From assembly GCA_015234465.1 (NCBI GenBank), contig JADGNA010000008.1:186001-250000 (forward strand): a DNA stretch of 64,000 nucleotides, in the 5' to 3' direction. Position 1 is the first letter of the stretch; the number at the start of each line of letters is the position of its first letter. The stretch comes from Salinibacterium sp. Lineage in GTDB: Bacteria > Actinomycetota > Actinomycetes > Actinomycetales > Microbacteriaceae. Of this stretch, positions 8,471 through 19,791 are shown piece after piece. The notes below the pieces were generated by a model. That model was not told where the DNA came from. It was given only the letters and a program-made list of their open reading frames with translations, and did not search any database. A program made the position numbers and the translations under genes.

Positions 8471-10086
8471 ACCGCACCGACATCATCCGCGCCGCCGCCG
8501 AATCGACCGAGATCGGCAACCCGATCCTCAACATCTCCATCTTCGGCGCCTTCGTGCTCGTGACCCTCGTCATCGTGCTGAGGGCCAGCCGCAACAACAA
8601 GACGGCCGCCGACTACTACGCCGCCGGACGCTCCTTCACGGGCCCCCAGAACGGCACCGCGATCGCGGGCGACTACCTCTCTGCGGCATCGTTCCTCGGC
8701 ATCTGCGGCGCCATCGCCATCAACGGCTACGACGGATTCCTGTACTCCATCGGATTCCTCGTCGCCTGGCTCGTGGCACTCCTGCTCGTCGCCGAACTGA
8801 TGCGCAACACGGGCAAGTTCACCATGGCCGACGTCCTGTCATTCCGGCTCAAGCAGCGCCCCGTGCGACTGGCCGCCGCGACGACGACCCTCGCCGTCTG
8901 CTTCTTCTACCTCCTCGCCCAGATGGCAGGTGCGGGCGGGCTCGTCTCCCTCCTCCTCGGGATCAACGACCAGGTCGGGCAGTCCGTCGTCGTCGCCGTC
9001 GTCGGCGCGCTCATGATCCTCTACGTGCTCGTCGGCGGAATGAAGGGCACCACCTGGGTGCAGATCATCAAGGCAGTGCTGCTCATCGCCGGCGCCTTCG
9101 TCATGACCGTCTGGGTGCTCGCGCTGCACGGCTTCAACCTCTCCGAGCTGCTCGGGGCCGCGGCATCCGTCGGTGGCGAAGAGGTGCTGAACCCGGGCAA
9201 GCAGTACGGCGTCAGTGACCTCTCGAGACTCGACTTCGTCTCGCTCGCGCTCGCTCTCGTGCTCGGCACCGCCGGCCTGCCGCACGTGCTCATGCGCTTC
9301 TACACGGTGCCGACTGCACGCGAGGCCCGCCGATCGGTCGTGTGGGCCATCTGGCTCATCGGGGCGTTCTACCTCTTCACCCTCGTGCTCGGCTACGGCG
9401 CCGGCGCCCTCATCGGCGCAGACACCATCACCTCGGCACCCGGCGGGGTCAACTCGGCGGCACCGCTGCTCGCCTTCGAACTCGGCGGACCGCTGCTGCT
9501 CGGGTTCATCTCGGCGGTCGCGTTCGCGACGATCCTCGCGGTCGTCGCGGGACTCACCATCACGGCCGCGGCGTCGTTCTCGCACGATGTCTACGCGAGC
9601 GTCATCAAGAAGGGGAACCCCGGCCCCGGCGGCGAGGTCAAGGTCGCCCGCATCACGGTCGTCGTGATCGGCCTCCTGGCGATCGTCGGTGGCATCGGGG
9701 TGCAGGGGCAGAACATCGCCTTCCTTGTGGCACTCGCCTTCGCGGTCGCGGCATCCGCCAACCTGCCGACCATCATCTACTCGCTGTTCTGGCGCAGGTT
9801 CAGCACGCGCGGCGCCCTGTGGAGCATGTACGGCGGGCTCGGTTCCGCCGTGATCCTCATCGCATTCTCGGGCGTCGTGTCCGGCAGCGAGACGTCGATG
9901 ATCCCCGGAGTGGACTTCTCCTGGTTCCCGCTCAACAACCCCGGCATCATCTCCATCCCGCTCGGGTTCATCCTCGGCTGGCTCGGCACCGTCACGAGCA
10001 GCCGTCGGGAGGACCCCGCTGTCGCCGCCGAGATGGAGGTGCGTTCGCTCACGGGCCACGGCGCCGAGAAGGCAACCTCGCACTAG
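8467..10086 (+). CDS. actP: Cation/acetate symporter (sodium:solute symporter family)
   Basis: Imports acetate and probably other short carboxylates with a cation. It is 539 residues with about 13 hydrophobic helices. Family signatures include the NKTAADYYAAGRSFTGPQNG segment after helix 1 and SAASFLGICGAIAINGYDG. Later come AGLPHVLMRFYTVPTAREAR and the AAASFSHDVYAS segment, all characteristic of ActP rather than of proline or pantothenate symporters. The start overlaps the DUF485 stop by 4 bp, so translation is coupled. It ends 94 bp before the convergent gcvP, with a strong inverted repeat between. Confidence 0.93.
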   Translation: MNRTDIIRAAAESTEIGNPILNISIFGAFVLVTLVIVLRASRNNKTAADYYAAGRSFTGPQNGTAIAGDYLSAASFLGICGAIAINGYDGFLYSIGFLVAWLVALLLVAELMRNTGKFTMADVLSFRLKQRPVRLAAATTTLAVCFFYLLAQMAGAGGLVSLLLGINDQVGQSVVVAVVGALMILYVLVGGMKGTTWVQIIKAVLLIAGAFVMTVWVLALHGFNLSELLGAAASVGGEEVLNPGKQYGVSDLSRLDFVSLALALVLGTAGLPHVLMRFYTVPTAREARRSVVWAIWLIGAFYLFTLVLGYGAGALIGADTITSAPGGVNSAAPLLAFELGGPLLLGFISAVAFATILAVVAGLTITAAASFSHDVYASVIKKGNPGPGGEVKVARITVVVIGLLAIVGGIGVQGQNIAFLVALAFAVAASANLPTIIYSLFWRRFSTRGALWSMYGGLGSAVILIAFSGVVSGSETSMIPGVDFSWFPLNNPGIISIPLGFILGWLGTVTSSRREDPAVAAEMEVRSLTGHGAEKATSH

Positions 10087-10097
10087 ACCGAGAGCAG

Positions 10098-10171
10098 TTG
10101 AGTATGCCGCCCGCGGCCGTATCGAAACCGCAAGTTAGGGTTTCGATACGGCCCTGGCGGGCCTACTCAAC
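10098..10171. repeat. Inverted pair of the dispersed repeat; bidirectional terminator between actP and gcvP
   Basis: A perfect 15-bp stem (10115-10129 with 10139-10153, core TATCGAAACC / GGTTTCGATA) has a 9-nt loop. It is flanked by outer arms GTTGAGTA (10098-10105) and TACTCAAC (10164-10171) and by GCCCGC/GCGGGC in between. Each half is a copy of the dispersed repeat also found at 14792-14823. It sits in the convergent gap between two stops, so it can terminate both transcripts. Confidence 0.7.
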
Positions 10172-10180
10172 CCACGAGGT

Positions 10181-13096
<2,916 letters not shown>

Positions 13097-13099
13097 GGA

Positions 13100-13486
13100 C
13101 TACGCCTGCGTGAGTGCCGCGTAGGCCTCGGCGTCGATGAAGCCGGCAGCTTCGAGCGCCTCGGGCGAGGCGACCCGCATGGTGAAGAGCCAGCCGTCAC
13201 CCTCCGGGGCGTCGTTGATGAGCTCAGGGCTGTCGGCAACCGCCGTGTTCGCCTCGACGATCGTGCCGTCGACGGGCGCGTACACCTCGCCGACCGACTT
13301 GGTCGACTCGACCTCGGCGACGACGCGGCCCTTCTCGACCTCGGTGCCCGCCTCCGGCACGTCGACGAAGACGACCTCGCCGAGCTTGTCGGCCGCGTAG
13401 GCGGTGATGCCCACCGTCAGTTGGTCGCCGTCGATGCGCACCCACTCGTGCTCCGGCGTGTACTTGAGTGCTGCCTGCTCGCTCAT
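13100..13486 (-). CDS. gcvH: Glycine cleavage system H-protein
   Basis: Lipoyl carrier that shuttles the aminomethyl intermediate between GcvP, GcvT and lipoamide dehydrogenase. It has 128 residues, the normal length. The lipoylated lysine is in [15 protein letters not shown], near residue 63. The N-terminus [14 protein letters not shown] is typical. The frame stays open upstream to about 13924 inside gcvT, but the true start is the ATG at 13486, which overlaps the gcvT stop (ATGA) and is preceded by AAAGG. It is the middle gene of gcvT-gcvH-gcvP. Confidence 0.96.
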   Translation of the reverse strand: MSEQAALKYTPEHEWVRIDGDQLTVGITAYAADKLGEVVFVDVPEAGTEVEKGRVVAEVESTKSVGEVYAPVDGTIVEANTAVADSPELINDAPEGDGWLFTMRVASPEALEAAGFIDAEAYAALTQA

Positions 13487-14676
13487 GAGGCGACCTTTCT
13501 CTGGGTGGTGCGCTTGTAGAAGGGAAGAGGGGTGACGGATGCCGGCATGCGGCGGCCCCGCACGTCGATGAAGAGTTGGGTGCCCGGCTCGGTGAGCTGC
13601 GGGTCGACGAAGGCCATCGCGATGGGGCGCCCGAGGGTGGGGCTCAGCGCGCCGCTCGTGACCTCGCCGACCGGCTCCCCGCCCTCCTCGGACGCGAAGA
13701 CGGCGTAGCCCGCCCGGCCGGCGCGTCGCCCCTCGGAGACGAGGCCGACCAGCAGTCGGGCATCCGGTGCGAGCGCCTCCTCCGACGCCGTGCGGCCGAC
13801 GAAGTCGCCCTTGCCTTCGAACCGCACCGTGCGGCCAAGGCCCGCCTGCGCCGGTCGGATGGCGAGGCCGAGTTCGTGGCCGTAGAGCGGCATGCCCGCC
13901 TCGAGCCGGAGGGTGTCGCGGCAAGCGAGGCCGGCCGGCACGAGACCGTGCGGAGCACCGACGCTGATCAGCGCATTCCAGAGATCCTGCGCGAAGGGGG
14001 TGCGGATGTAGATCTCGAAGCCGTCTTCACCCGTGTACCCCGTGCGGGCGACCATGACCTCTTCGCCGCGCCACGAGCCCGTCGCGGAGCGGTAGTTGCC
14101 CATCGCCTCGACCGGCACGGGCAACTCGAGGGTCTCGAGCGCGAGCATGATCGCCTCGGATGCTGGGCCCTGCACCGCGATGAGCGCGAGCGCGTCGCTC
14201 TCATCGACGACGGTCGCATCGAACCCTGCGGCGCGCACCGAGAGCGCACCAGCGGCCTCGAAGCGGTTGCCCGCATTGGCGACGACGCCGTAGCGATTCT
14301 CGTGCGTGCGGTAGACGATGACGTCATCGACGACGCCACCCTCGGAGCTGAGCAAGAGGCTGTAGCGCGCCTGGCCGACCTCGATCGTGGACACGACGTT
14401 CGACAGCGCGAAGTCGAGGGCGGCCCCCGACTCGGGCCCCGTCACGAGGATCTCCGCCATGTGGGAGAGGTCGAAGAGTCCCGCCGCCTCGCGCACCGCG
14501 CGGTGCTCCTCGAGCTCGCTCGCGTAGCGCACGGGCATCTGCCAGCCGGCGAAGTCGGTGAAGCTCGCACCGGCAGCAACGTGCACGTCGTGGAGTGGGC
14601 TCAGGCGCCCCGGCCGCGCGGAGGCATCCGCATCGCGGTCGTTCGGGATACCGCTGTCAGGGCTGGGCAGGCTCAT
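13483..14676 (-). CDS. gcvT: Aminomethyltransferase, T-protein of glycine cleavage system
   Basis: Transfers the methylene group from aminomethylated GcvH to tetrahydrofolate, releasing ammonia. It has 397 residues from the ATG at 14676, chosen because TGGAGAAC precedes it. A 54-bp in-frame extension would reach into the riboswitch. Family blocks are seen: [21 protein letters not shown] near the N-terminus, then [26 protein letters not shown] and the [21 protein letters not shown] segment. First gene of the operon, directly downstream of the tandem glycine riboswitch, so expression should respond to glycine. Confidence 0.96.
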   Translation of the reverse strand: MSLPSPDSGIPNDRDADASARPGRLSPLHDVHVAAGASFTDFAGWQMPVRYASELEEHRAVREAAGLFDLSHMAEILVTGPESGAALDFALSNVVSTIEVGQARYSLLLSSEGGVVDDVIVYRTHENRYGVVANAGNRFEAAGALSVRAAGFDATVVDESDALALIAVQGPASEAIMLALETLELPVPVEAMGNYRSATGSWRGEEVMVARTGYTGEDGFEIYIRTPFAQDLWNALISVGAPHGLVPAGLACRDTLRLEAGMPLYGHELGLAIRPAQAGLGRTVRFEGKGDFVGRTASEEALAPDARLLVGLVSEGRRAGRAGYAVFASEEGGEPVGEVTSGALSPTLGRPIAMAFVDPQLTEPGTQLFIDVRGRRMPASVTPLPFYKRTTQRKVAS

Positions 14677-14709
14677 AAGAGTTCTCCAATGGCTAGGCGT
14701 CGACGACGC

Positions 14710-14952
14710 TGGGAACTCTCCCTCTGTCATGGGACCTGAGAGCTTCGTCGACCGGTCGGTCGGCTTTCACCTTGGGTGGAATCGCGGAGTTGGTTTCGAT
14801 ACGGCGCTGCGCGCCTACTCAACCTGAATCGCTCCGCGATTCACTTTTCAGAGTTGCCTGTTCGATGCGGTACGCGTACCTGAGAGATTTCGGAGAGGAT
14901 TGCTCCTTCGGTGCCCGAACCGTGTGGTTCGGAGCTCTCCCGCATCGCCTGA
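14710..14952 (-). ncRNA. Tandem glycine riboswitch upstream of gcvTHP
   Basis: Read on the minus strand, aptamer 1 runs GGGAGAG, then CACCGAAGGAGCAA, then TCTCTCAGG, then the CAACTCTG linker. Aptamer 2 runs CCACCCAAGGTGAAAGCC, then AAGCTCTCAGGT, then GACAGAGGGAGAG. These match the conserved elements of the two glycine aptamers in order, and the element lies about 35 bp before the gcvT start. Glycine binding would be expected to turn on gcvTHP. The P2 stem of aptamer 2 (14779-14789 pairing with 14832-14842) carries a 42-nt loop that is a copy of a dispersed repeat, which is unusual. I did not identify the expression platform with certainty. Confidence 0.9.
14792..14823. repeat. Dispersed repeat copy inside the glycine riboswitch
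   Basis: A 32-bp stretch begins GGTTTCGATACGG and ends CCTACTCAACC, with a small GGCGC-TGC-GCGCC hairpin between. The same ends occur as an inverted pair at 10098-10171 and in degenerate form near 60949-60975. Here it lies within the loop of an 11-bp perfect stem that corresponds to P2 of aptamer 2. Confidence 0.75.
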
Positions 14953-15011
14953 ACGGCAGTATTCGGTTGTGCGGGCAAGCATAGCAAGGCCCGCCCGCAT
15001 CGCATCCGGCA

Positions 15012-16718
15012 TCAGCAGGTCGGTCGACATGTCCTCTGCGAGAACGCATCGACGAACACCTTGTCGAGGTCATTCGGTTCGAAGGCGGAGAACGCCCCGC
15101 CACCCGTGACGTTCGCAATCTGCTGCATGGGCTCCATGACCGCATCAGGACCGAAGCCGATCAGGATGACCGGCACCGGCTTCAGCGGGTCGTGCATCGC
15201 GGTGAGTTCAGCCAGGAGGGCATCGAGCGTGATGGAGTTGCGGTCGTCGTTCCGGCCGTCGGTGATGATGACCATCGAGTTCACCATGCCGGGGACGAAG
15301 CCCTCTTTCATGTGCTTCACCCCGGCAAGGATGGTGTCATAGAGGCCCGTGTCGCCCCGGATGTATTGGGGAAGCGTCGCGGTCACGTTGGCGATCGCCG
15401 CCCTGTGGTTGTCATCGCCGAGGGCGCCGACCGGCACGAGCTCTTCCCAGTCCTGGTCGCCCGCGCGGTTCGTCGAGAAGACCCACACCCCCATGTGCGC
15501 CTCACCGCCGTAGCGGCCGAGCGAGCCTCCGGCGGCCCGCTGGTAGACGTCGATGCGGCGCAGCCCATTGCCAGCCGGCTCGAGCATCGAGCCCGAGACG
15601 TCGACCGCCACGAGCATCCGTGAACGCCGCGTCAGCGAACTCCACTGCGTGAGCGCCGCGACCTGCTGCTCCGCGACGGCAGCGGGCGGGACGGAGGTCG
15701 AGATCGGCAGCACGCCGGTGGCCTTGAGCTCGCCAGCGCCGGCGTGGTCGCGGAAGCCTTCGGCCATGTAGAACGCCCCGCCGAGGCGCGCCGCCTCCTC
15801 GAACGCGGCGAGCAGCGAGTCGCGCTCCTTCGACTCCGGCTTGTTGCCCGTGAGATCGATGAAGGGGTAGTCGAGCGCGGAGGTTCCGTCGTTGGGGTAG
15901 AGGGCGATCACCGGGACATCCGGGTTCGCCTCATTGTGCGCGACGACATCGCGCTCAGACATGACGACAACGGTCGGCGCGGGAGCGGCGAGGGCCGCAT
16001 CCACCGCCTCCTCCTTGGAATTGGGGATGGTCTTGCCGAGCTCGATCATGGTCGAGGGCAGCCGCCGCGGGTCATCCGCCGGCGCCACGGCCGTCATGGA
16101 GGCGAGCGCCGCGAGGCTGGAAGACGACGACTCGGGGTCGGGCACGACCCCTCCGATGAGCCCAGCCAGGAGTGTGGTCCAGCCGACCTGATCGGCCGCG
16201 AACTCGGCGGAACGTGAGGCGGGCGCGGCGAGCACGACGGGCGAGGTGGCGACGGATGCGCGGGCCTCGACGACCGGCTTGGCGCGACCCAGCGCTTCGG
16301 CAGTCGAGTTCATCCGGGCGATCCACACCGACGAGTCGGGCACCCAGGCATCCGCATCCGACAGCGCGTTGGATGCGAGGAGGGCCGCCGTGTCGCCCGA
16401 GCTCTGGGCGCGCACCTCGGTCGAGACGCACACCTCGGAGTTGGCGTCGAAGTCCTTCGCGATGTTGGCCATCGCACCGTGGATGGACGTGTCGGTGACG
16501 ACCACGAGTTCCACCGGGTCGGTGCAGCCGAGACCGCCAGAGGCGTTGGCCGCGAAGATGCTCGCGAGCCCGCCCTGCGAAATCGCGACGCCCGCGCCCG
16601 TCACAAGGATGAGCACAGCTGCGGCGGCTGCGATCGGGCTGAGCAGATTGCGGGGGGTTCGGGGGGCGGGTGCGCGGTGTCGACGGCGCGCTTGATCGTA
16701 CGGGTCACGGGTGTTCAC
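15012..16718 (-). CDS. Membrane-anchored protein with solute-binding-like and von Willebrand A domains
   Basis: Predicted secreted or membrane-anchored protein of 568 residues. An Arg-rich cytoplasmic tail is followed by one hydrophobic helix around residues 30-50 that anchors the rest outside. Residues from about 65 to 340 (VELVVVTDTSIHGAM onward) resemble the periplasmic solute-binding fold used with VWA proteins. The C-terminal 200 residues form a VWA domain with the metal-site motif DVSGSM near residue 370 and a later IITDGRNDD. The C-terminal cysteines in QRTCRPTC could make a disulfide. The GTG at 16718 has GGAG 8 bp upstream. No chaperone ATPase (MoxR) is adjacent, so the partner is unknown; adhesion or metal-dependent protein binding is only a family-based guess. 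Confidence 0.8.
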   Translation of the reverse strand: MNTRDPYDQARRRHRAPAPRTPRNLLSPIAAAAAVLILVTGAGVAISQGGLASIFAANASGGLGCTDPVELVVVTDTSIHGAMANIAKDFDANSEVCVSTEVRAQSSGDTAALLASNALSDADAWVPDSSVWIARMNSTAEALGRAKPVVEARASVATSPVVLAAPASRSAEFAADQVGWTTLLAGLIGGVVPDPESSSSSLAALASMTAVAPADDPRRLPSTMIELGKTIPNSKEEAVDAALAAPAPTVVVMSERDVVAHNEANPDVPVIALYPNDGTSALDYPFIDLTGNKPESKERDSLLAAFEEAARLGGAFYMAEGFRDHAGAGELKATGVLPISTSVPPAAVAEQQVAALTQWSSLTRRSRMLVAVDVSGSMLEPAGNGLRRIDVYQRAAGGSLGRYGGEAHMGVWVFSTNRAGDQDWEELVPVGALGDDNHRAAIANVTATLPQYIRGDTGLYDTILAGVKHMKEGFVPGMVNSMVIITDGRNDDRNSITLDALLAELTAMHDPLKPVPVILIGFGPDAVMEPMQQIANVTGGGAFSAFEPNDLDKVFVDAFSQRTCRPTC

Positions 16719-16888
16719 AACAACTCCATTGCTGATGGGAGCGGCGCCTTCGGGTAACGCTGGAGCCGAGCCGAGAGGCCCCCATTAGGGGGCACGTAGG
16801 CAAGAGTGTAGGGGAGGCAGCGCGTTAAGTGAAGAAAAGTTCAGCGAGCCGCCTGCTGGACCCGTCGCGGCTGTGGTAGGGCCCCCGC

Positions 16889-17539
16889 CTAGAAGCCCCA
16901 GTCGTCGGCGAGCTCCGAGCGCAGCTGCGCCGTCTCGCGTTCCTTGATGAGGCGGGCGAGGTCGACGTCGATGAGCTCGCGCATCCGCTGCTCCTTCTCC
17001 GCCTCGTAGGCCGGGTCGTCGTCGACCTCCGGCTGCACGAGGGACTCCTCGAGTGCCTTCGCTACGTCCCGCCACGCCTCGTCGCGTGAGCGCTCGATGA
17101 GCGCGAGCATGTACTCGTCGTCCTCACGGAACTCACGCAGGCGCTTCGCCAGGGCGCGCGAGACCGCCTCCCGTCGCGTGAGGTTCTTCACGTCGCCCGC
17201 GCGGTAGTCATGGGCATGGCCGGCCCTGCCCGCGAGGGACTCCGCCTCCTCGACCTCGCGTGCCAACCTGTCGGCCGCGGCATCCGACTCAGCGGCGAGG
17301 GAAGCGATGACGGCCCTCGCCTCGACGAGGTAGCGCCGCGCCTCGTAGTCCGTCGACTCCCCCACGGCGCCGATGATGATGGCGTTTCGCAGCCTCAGGC
17401 GCGCGGCGTATTCGGCGAGCATGATGCCTTCCGCCACCGCCGCCTGGAACGTCAGCGGCTCCCGAGGAGTCAGCATGGACGCGTCGAAAGGCGCCGCTCG
17501 CGCACGCGAACGGCGGCTACGGCGACGGAACCATTTCAC
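16889..17539 (-). CDS. Conserved hypothetical protein, charged, probably coiled-coil
   Basis: I do not recognise a named family. The 216-residue product begins with an Arg-rich patch (MKWFRRRSRRSRARAA). It continues with long charged alpha-helical stretches rich in Glu, Arg and Ala (for example EEAESLAGRAGHAHDY and YEAEKEQRMRELIDVD), so a soluble coiled-coil protein is likely. No signal peptide or membrane helix is visible after the basic N-terminus. It starts with GTG at 17539, with no clear ribosome site. It is a single gene divergent from the membrane protein at 17655. The codon use matches its neighbours and supports a real gene. Confidence 0.7.
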   Translation of the reverse strand: MKWFRRRSRRSRARAAPFDASMLTPREPLTFQAAVAEGIMLAEYAARLRLRNAIIIGAVGESTDYEARRYLVEARAVIASLAAESDAAADRLAREVEEAESLAGRAGHAHDYRAGDVKNLTRREAVSRALAKRLREFREDDEYMLALIERSRDEAWRDVAKALEESLVQPEVDDDPAYEAEKEQRMRELIDVDLARLIKERETAQLRSELADDWGF

Positions 17540-17654
17540 AGTGTGGGAGGACTCTCAGCAGCGGGCGACCTGGGCAGATCGAGCCTACCCCGCCCCCTGC
17601 CTTCTGGAGATGGAGGGCTTGGCAGGGCGAGCGAAGCGATATTGACTCAGGAGG

Positions 17655-18320
17655 ATGGACACCGTCATCTTCTTCGGGTACACCGCCGCCTACCTCGCGC
17701 TCCTCGTCTGGGGCTGCGTGCTCCTCGCCCGCAGGGGGCGAGTGGATGCCTCGGCCATCCCCCTCCTCGTGATCGCCGGGCTAGTCTACGACAACACGGT
17801 CATCGCGTCCGGAAAGTGGATCGGAGAGGGTCCGCTCCTCGAAGCGCTGAGCTTCGGGCGCTTCTGGATCCACGCGATCGTCACGCCACTCCTCGTCGTG
17901 TGGGCGTGGGACGCGTGCCGTCGTGCGGGGGCGCGCTGGGCGGCGACCCTGGCTGCCGCCATCGTGGCGATCGTGTTCGCGGTCGCCCTCATGGTGCTCG
18001 AATACGTGACGGTGCTGGCGGGACTCCAGATCGAGGCGGGCGAGGAGTACGGAGTGCTGAGCTACGGCAACGCCGAGGCCGCGAGCGGGCCGCCCCTCAT
18101 GGTGCTGTTCGTCGCCGCCGCGCTGCTCATCGCCGGCATCGTCGTGTGGGTCAAGCAGAAGAGTCCCGTGCTCACGATCGGCACCGTGCTCATGATCATC
18201 GGTAGCGCGGTCTCCATCCCCGTCGAGAGCGGTGCCGTCACGAACGCATTCGAGCTCGTGCTGCTGACCTCAATCGTGTGGACGACCGCCCGTCAGGATG
18301 CCTTGGAACGCCGACGCTGA
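17655..18320 (+). CDS. Hypothetical integral membrane protein, about seven helices
   Basis: A 221-residue protein of mostly hydrophobic sequence with about seven transmembrane segments. It opens DTVIFFGYTAAYLALLVWGCVLLARRGRV and has a central YDNTVIASGKWIGEGPLLEALSFGRFWIHA loop. That loop resembles a family of uncharacterised actinobacterial membrane proteins. The ATG at 17655 follows CAGGAGG very closely. No catalytic motif is evident. Its 3' end overlaps the convergent DoxX-like gene by 28 bp. Confidence 0.75.
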   Translation: MDTVIFFGYTAAYLALLVWGCVLLARRGRVDASAIPLLVIAGLVYDNTVIASGKWIGEGPLLEALSFGRFWIHAIVTPLLVVWAWDACRRAGARWAATLAAAIVAIVFAVALMVLEYVTVLAGLQIEAGEEYGVLSYGNAEAASGPPLMVLFVAAALLIAGIVVWVKQKSPVLTIGTVLMIIGSAVSIPVESGAVTNAFELVLLTSIVWTTARQDALERRR

Positions 18321-18748
18321 CGCAGGCCCTTTACTGCGCCCGTCGACCACAGGGCCCACGCCACGAGCACGGGCTGGAAGAAGAGGCGCACGAAACGGGC
18401 CCGGTCTGTGTCGAGGCCGAAAGCATCCGTTCCCGTCACGTACTGGGAGATGTTGCCCGGGAAGATCGCGATGAAGAAGGCGGCCACCGCGAGGCCGACG
18501 GGCACTCGTCGGCGCGGAAGCGCGATGAGCGCGGCGCCGAGCCCAATCTCCACGACGCCGGAGCCCAGCACGACCAGGTCATCGTCCACGGGAACCCACC
18601 CGGGCACCTGGGCCTGGAACTCTTCGCGTGCGACCGTGAGGTGCATCGTGCCCGCGAAGGCGAGCGCGGCACCCAACGCGATGCGCGCGATCGTGCGCGG
18701 AAGCGAAGTGGGACGGGCCTTCGAGGTGAGGATGCGCACGAGAGTCAT
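18293..18748 (-). CDS. DoxX-like membrane protein
   Basis: A 151-residue protein with four predicted helices, resembling the DoxX/DoxD-like family of small membrane proteins. Features are RIALGAALAFAGTMHLTVARE in the first helix region, GSGVVEIGLGAALIALPRRR in the middle and the NISQYVTGTDAFGLD loop. The family is associated with thiol or quinone redox functions in some members, but function here is not assigned. The ATG at 18748 lacks a ribosome site and has TAGCGT 7 bp upstream, so it may be read from a leaderless mRNA. It overlaps the convergent neighbour by 28 bp. Confidence 0.75.
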   Translation of the reverse strand: MTLVRILTSKARPTSLPRTIARIALGAALAFAGTMHLTVAREEFQAQVPGWVPVDDDLVVLGSGVVEIGLGAALIALPRRRVPVGLAVAAFFIAIFPGNISQYVTGTDAFGLDTDRARFVRLFFQPVLVAWALWSTGAVKGLRQRRRSKAS

Positions 18749-18761
18749 GCGGCGGACGCTA
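18749..18761 (-). promoter_or_regulatory. Leaderless-type -10 box of the DoxX-like gene
   Basis: TAGCGT (reverse strand, 18756-18761) lies 7 bp before the ATG, which would place the transcript start at or next to the start codon. Confidence 0.4.
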
Positions 18762-18846
18762 GCACCGCTTGCTGCCGATCGATCGAAGCCTTGCCATGTC
18801 GGTAGCGCCGGGTACCGTGACCGTCACCGACAATTGGGAGACGACG

Positions 18847-19419
18847 ATGGGCATCGAAGTACGACCAGCGCACAATTTCGACGACGTCGCGCTCGTGCTG
18901 GGCCCCAAGCGGCCCGACGCATCCGTCTGCTGGTGCCTCTCGTGGCGGCTCGGTTCCAAGGAGAACCGCTCGCTCGTCGGGCCTGAGCGCGCCGAGAAGG
19001 TGCGCGCACTCTGTTCCCGTGAGCTGGCGCCCGGGGTGCTCGCCTACCGTGACGGCGAGGTCGCAGGGTGGGCTGGCATCGCACCACGCTCTGAGCTGCA
19101 CCCCTTCGCCAACTCGCGCAAGATCCCCCATGTCGACGACCTGCCCGCCTGGACCCTGTGGTGCATCCGCGTGCGCCCCGGCTATCGCAAGCAGGGGGTC
19201 ACGCAGGCACTCATCGAGGGCGCGGTCGACTACGCCCGGGCAGCCGGTGCTCCCGTCGTCGAGGCCTACCCGGCCGACAACGGTGAGGAGCGAATGGACG
19301 CGACCATGGCGTTCGTGGGCACGCGCCGGTGGTTCGAGCGGGCCGGCTTCACAAAGGTCGCCGACACGGATGCGATCGCCGGCGGGTTCCCGCGGATCGT
19401 GATGCGGCGAGCGCTGTGA
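18847..19419 (+). CDS. GNAT family N-acetyltransferase
   Basis: Acetyl-CoA dependent N-acetyltransferase fold, 190 residues. The ATG at 18847 is chosen because GGGAGACGACG precedes it; the upstream extension from 18769 looks non-coding. The acetyl-CoA binding motif A is VRPGYRKQGVTQALIEGAVDYAR around residues 107-129 (pattern RxxGxxxx). Before it, DLPAWTLWCIRV forms the usual beta strand. The C-terminal segment includes TMAFVGTRRWFERAGF, typical of GNATs. The Cys and Trp-rich VCWCLSWR near residue 28 is shared with a subgroup of actinobacterial GNATs. The substrate is not known. Confidence 0.87.
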   Translation: MGIEVRPAHNFDDVALVLGPKRPDASVCWCLSWRLGSKENRSLVGPERAEKVRALCSRELAPGVLAYRDGEVAGWAGIAPRSELHPFANSRKIPHVDDLPAWTLWCIRVRPGYRKQGVTQALIEGAVDYARAAGAPVVEAYPADNGEERMDATMAFVGTRRWFERAGFTKVADTDAIAGGFPRIVMRRAL

Positions 19420-19449
19420 GCGATGGCGGGCGGCTCAGTGCACCGACGC

Positions 19450-19779
19450 TCAGTGCACCTCAGCGTCGCTCACGAGCTTCAGTCCGACGATGCACCCGAC
19501 GAGCCCCATGATGAGGAGCACCTTGAGGAGCGACACGGGTTCGGTTCCCGAGAGCATCGCCCACACGACCGTGAGCGAGGCGCCGATTCCCACCCAGACG
19601 GCGTAGCCCGTGCCGACCGGGATCTCGCGCAGCGCGAAGGCGAGGCCGCCCATGCTGAGGATGAGTGAGACGCCGAAGATGATGCTCGGCCAGAGCTTCG
19701 TGAAACCCTCCGAGCGGCCGAGGGCAGTCGCCCAGACCGCCTCGAGCATGCCGGAGATGATGAGAACCAACCAGTACAC
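19450..19779 (-). CDS. gdx: Guanidinium exporter, small multidrug resistance family (Gdx/SugE type)
   Basis: Four-helix proton-coupled exporter of the SMR family, 109 residues. It starts MYWLVLIISGMLEAVWA with the membrane-embedded essential Glu around residue 13. It also has the Gdx-type segment ALGRSEGFTKLWPSI and the later GTGYAVWVGIGA loop. The GTG at 19779 is preceded by GGGAG; an upstream extension of the frame lies in the riboswitch and is not coding. The guanidine-III aptamer in the leader makes guanidinium the likely substrate rather than quaternary ammonium drugs. It is a monocistronic gene. Confidence 0.92.
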   Translation of the reverse strand: MYWLVLIISGMLEAVWATALGRSEGFTKLWPSIIFGVSLILSMGGLAFALREIPVGTGYAVWVGIGASLTVVWAMLSGTEPVSLLKVLLIMGLVGCIVGLKLVSDAEVH

Positions 19780-19791
19780 GTTTACTCCCGT

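Larger units (their letters stand above)
14677..15011 (-). promoter_or_regulatory. gcvT leader and promoter region
   Basis: This gap of 335 bp between the VWA-protein stop and gcvT is filled mainly by the tandem glycine riboswitch (14710-14952). Upstream of the aptamers a candidate -10 box TATGCT (reverse strand, 14978-14983) is flanked by a short GCGGGC/GCCCGC inverted repeat (14971-14995). No clear -35 box is seen. Confidence 0.45.
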
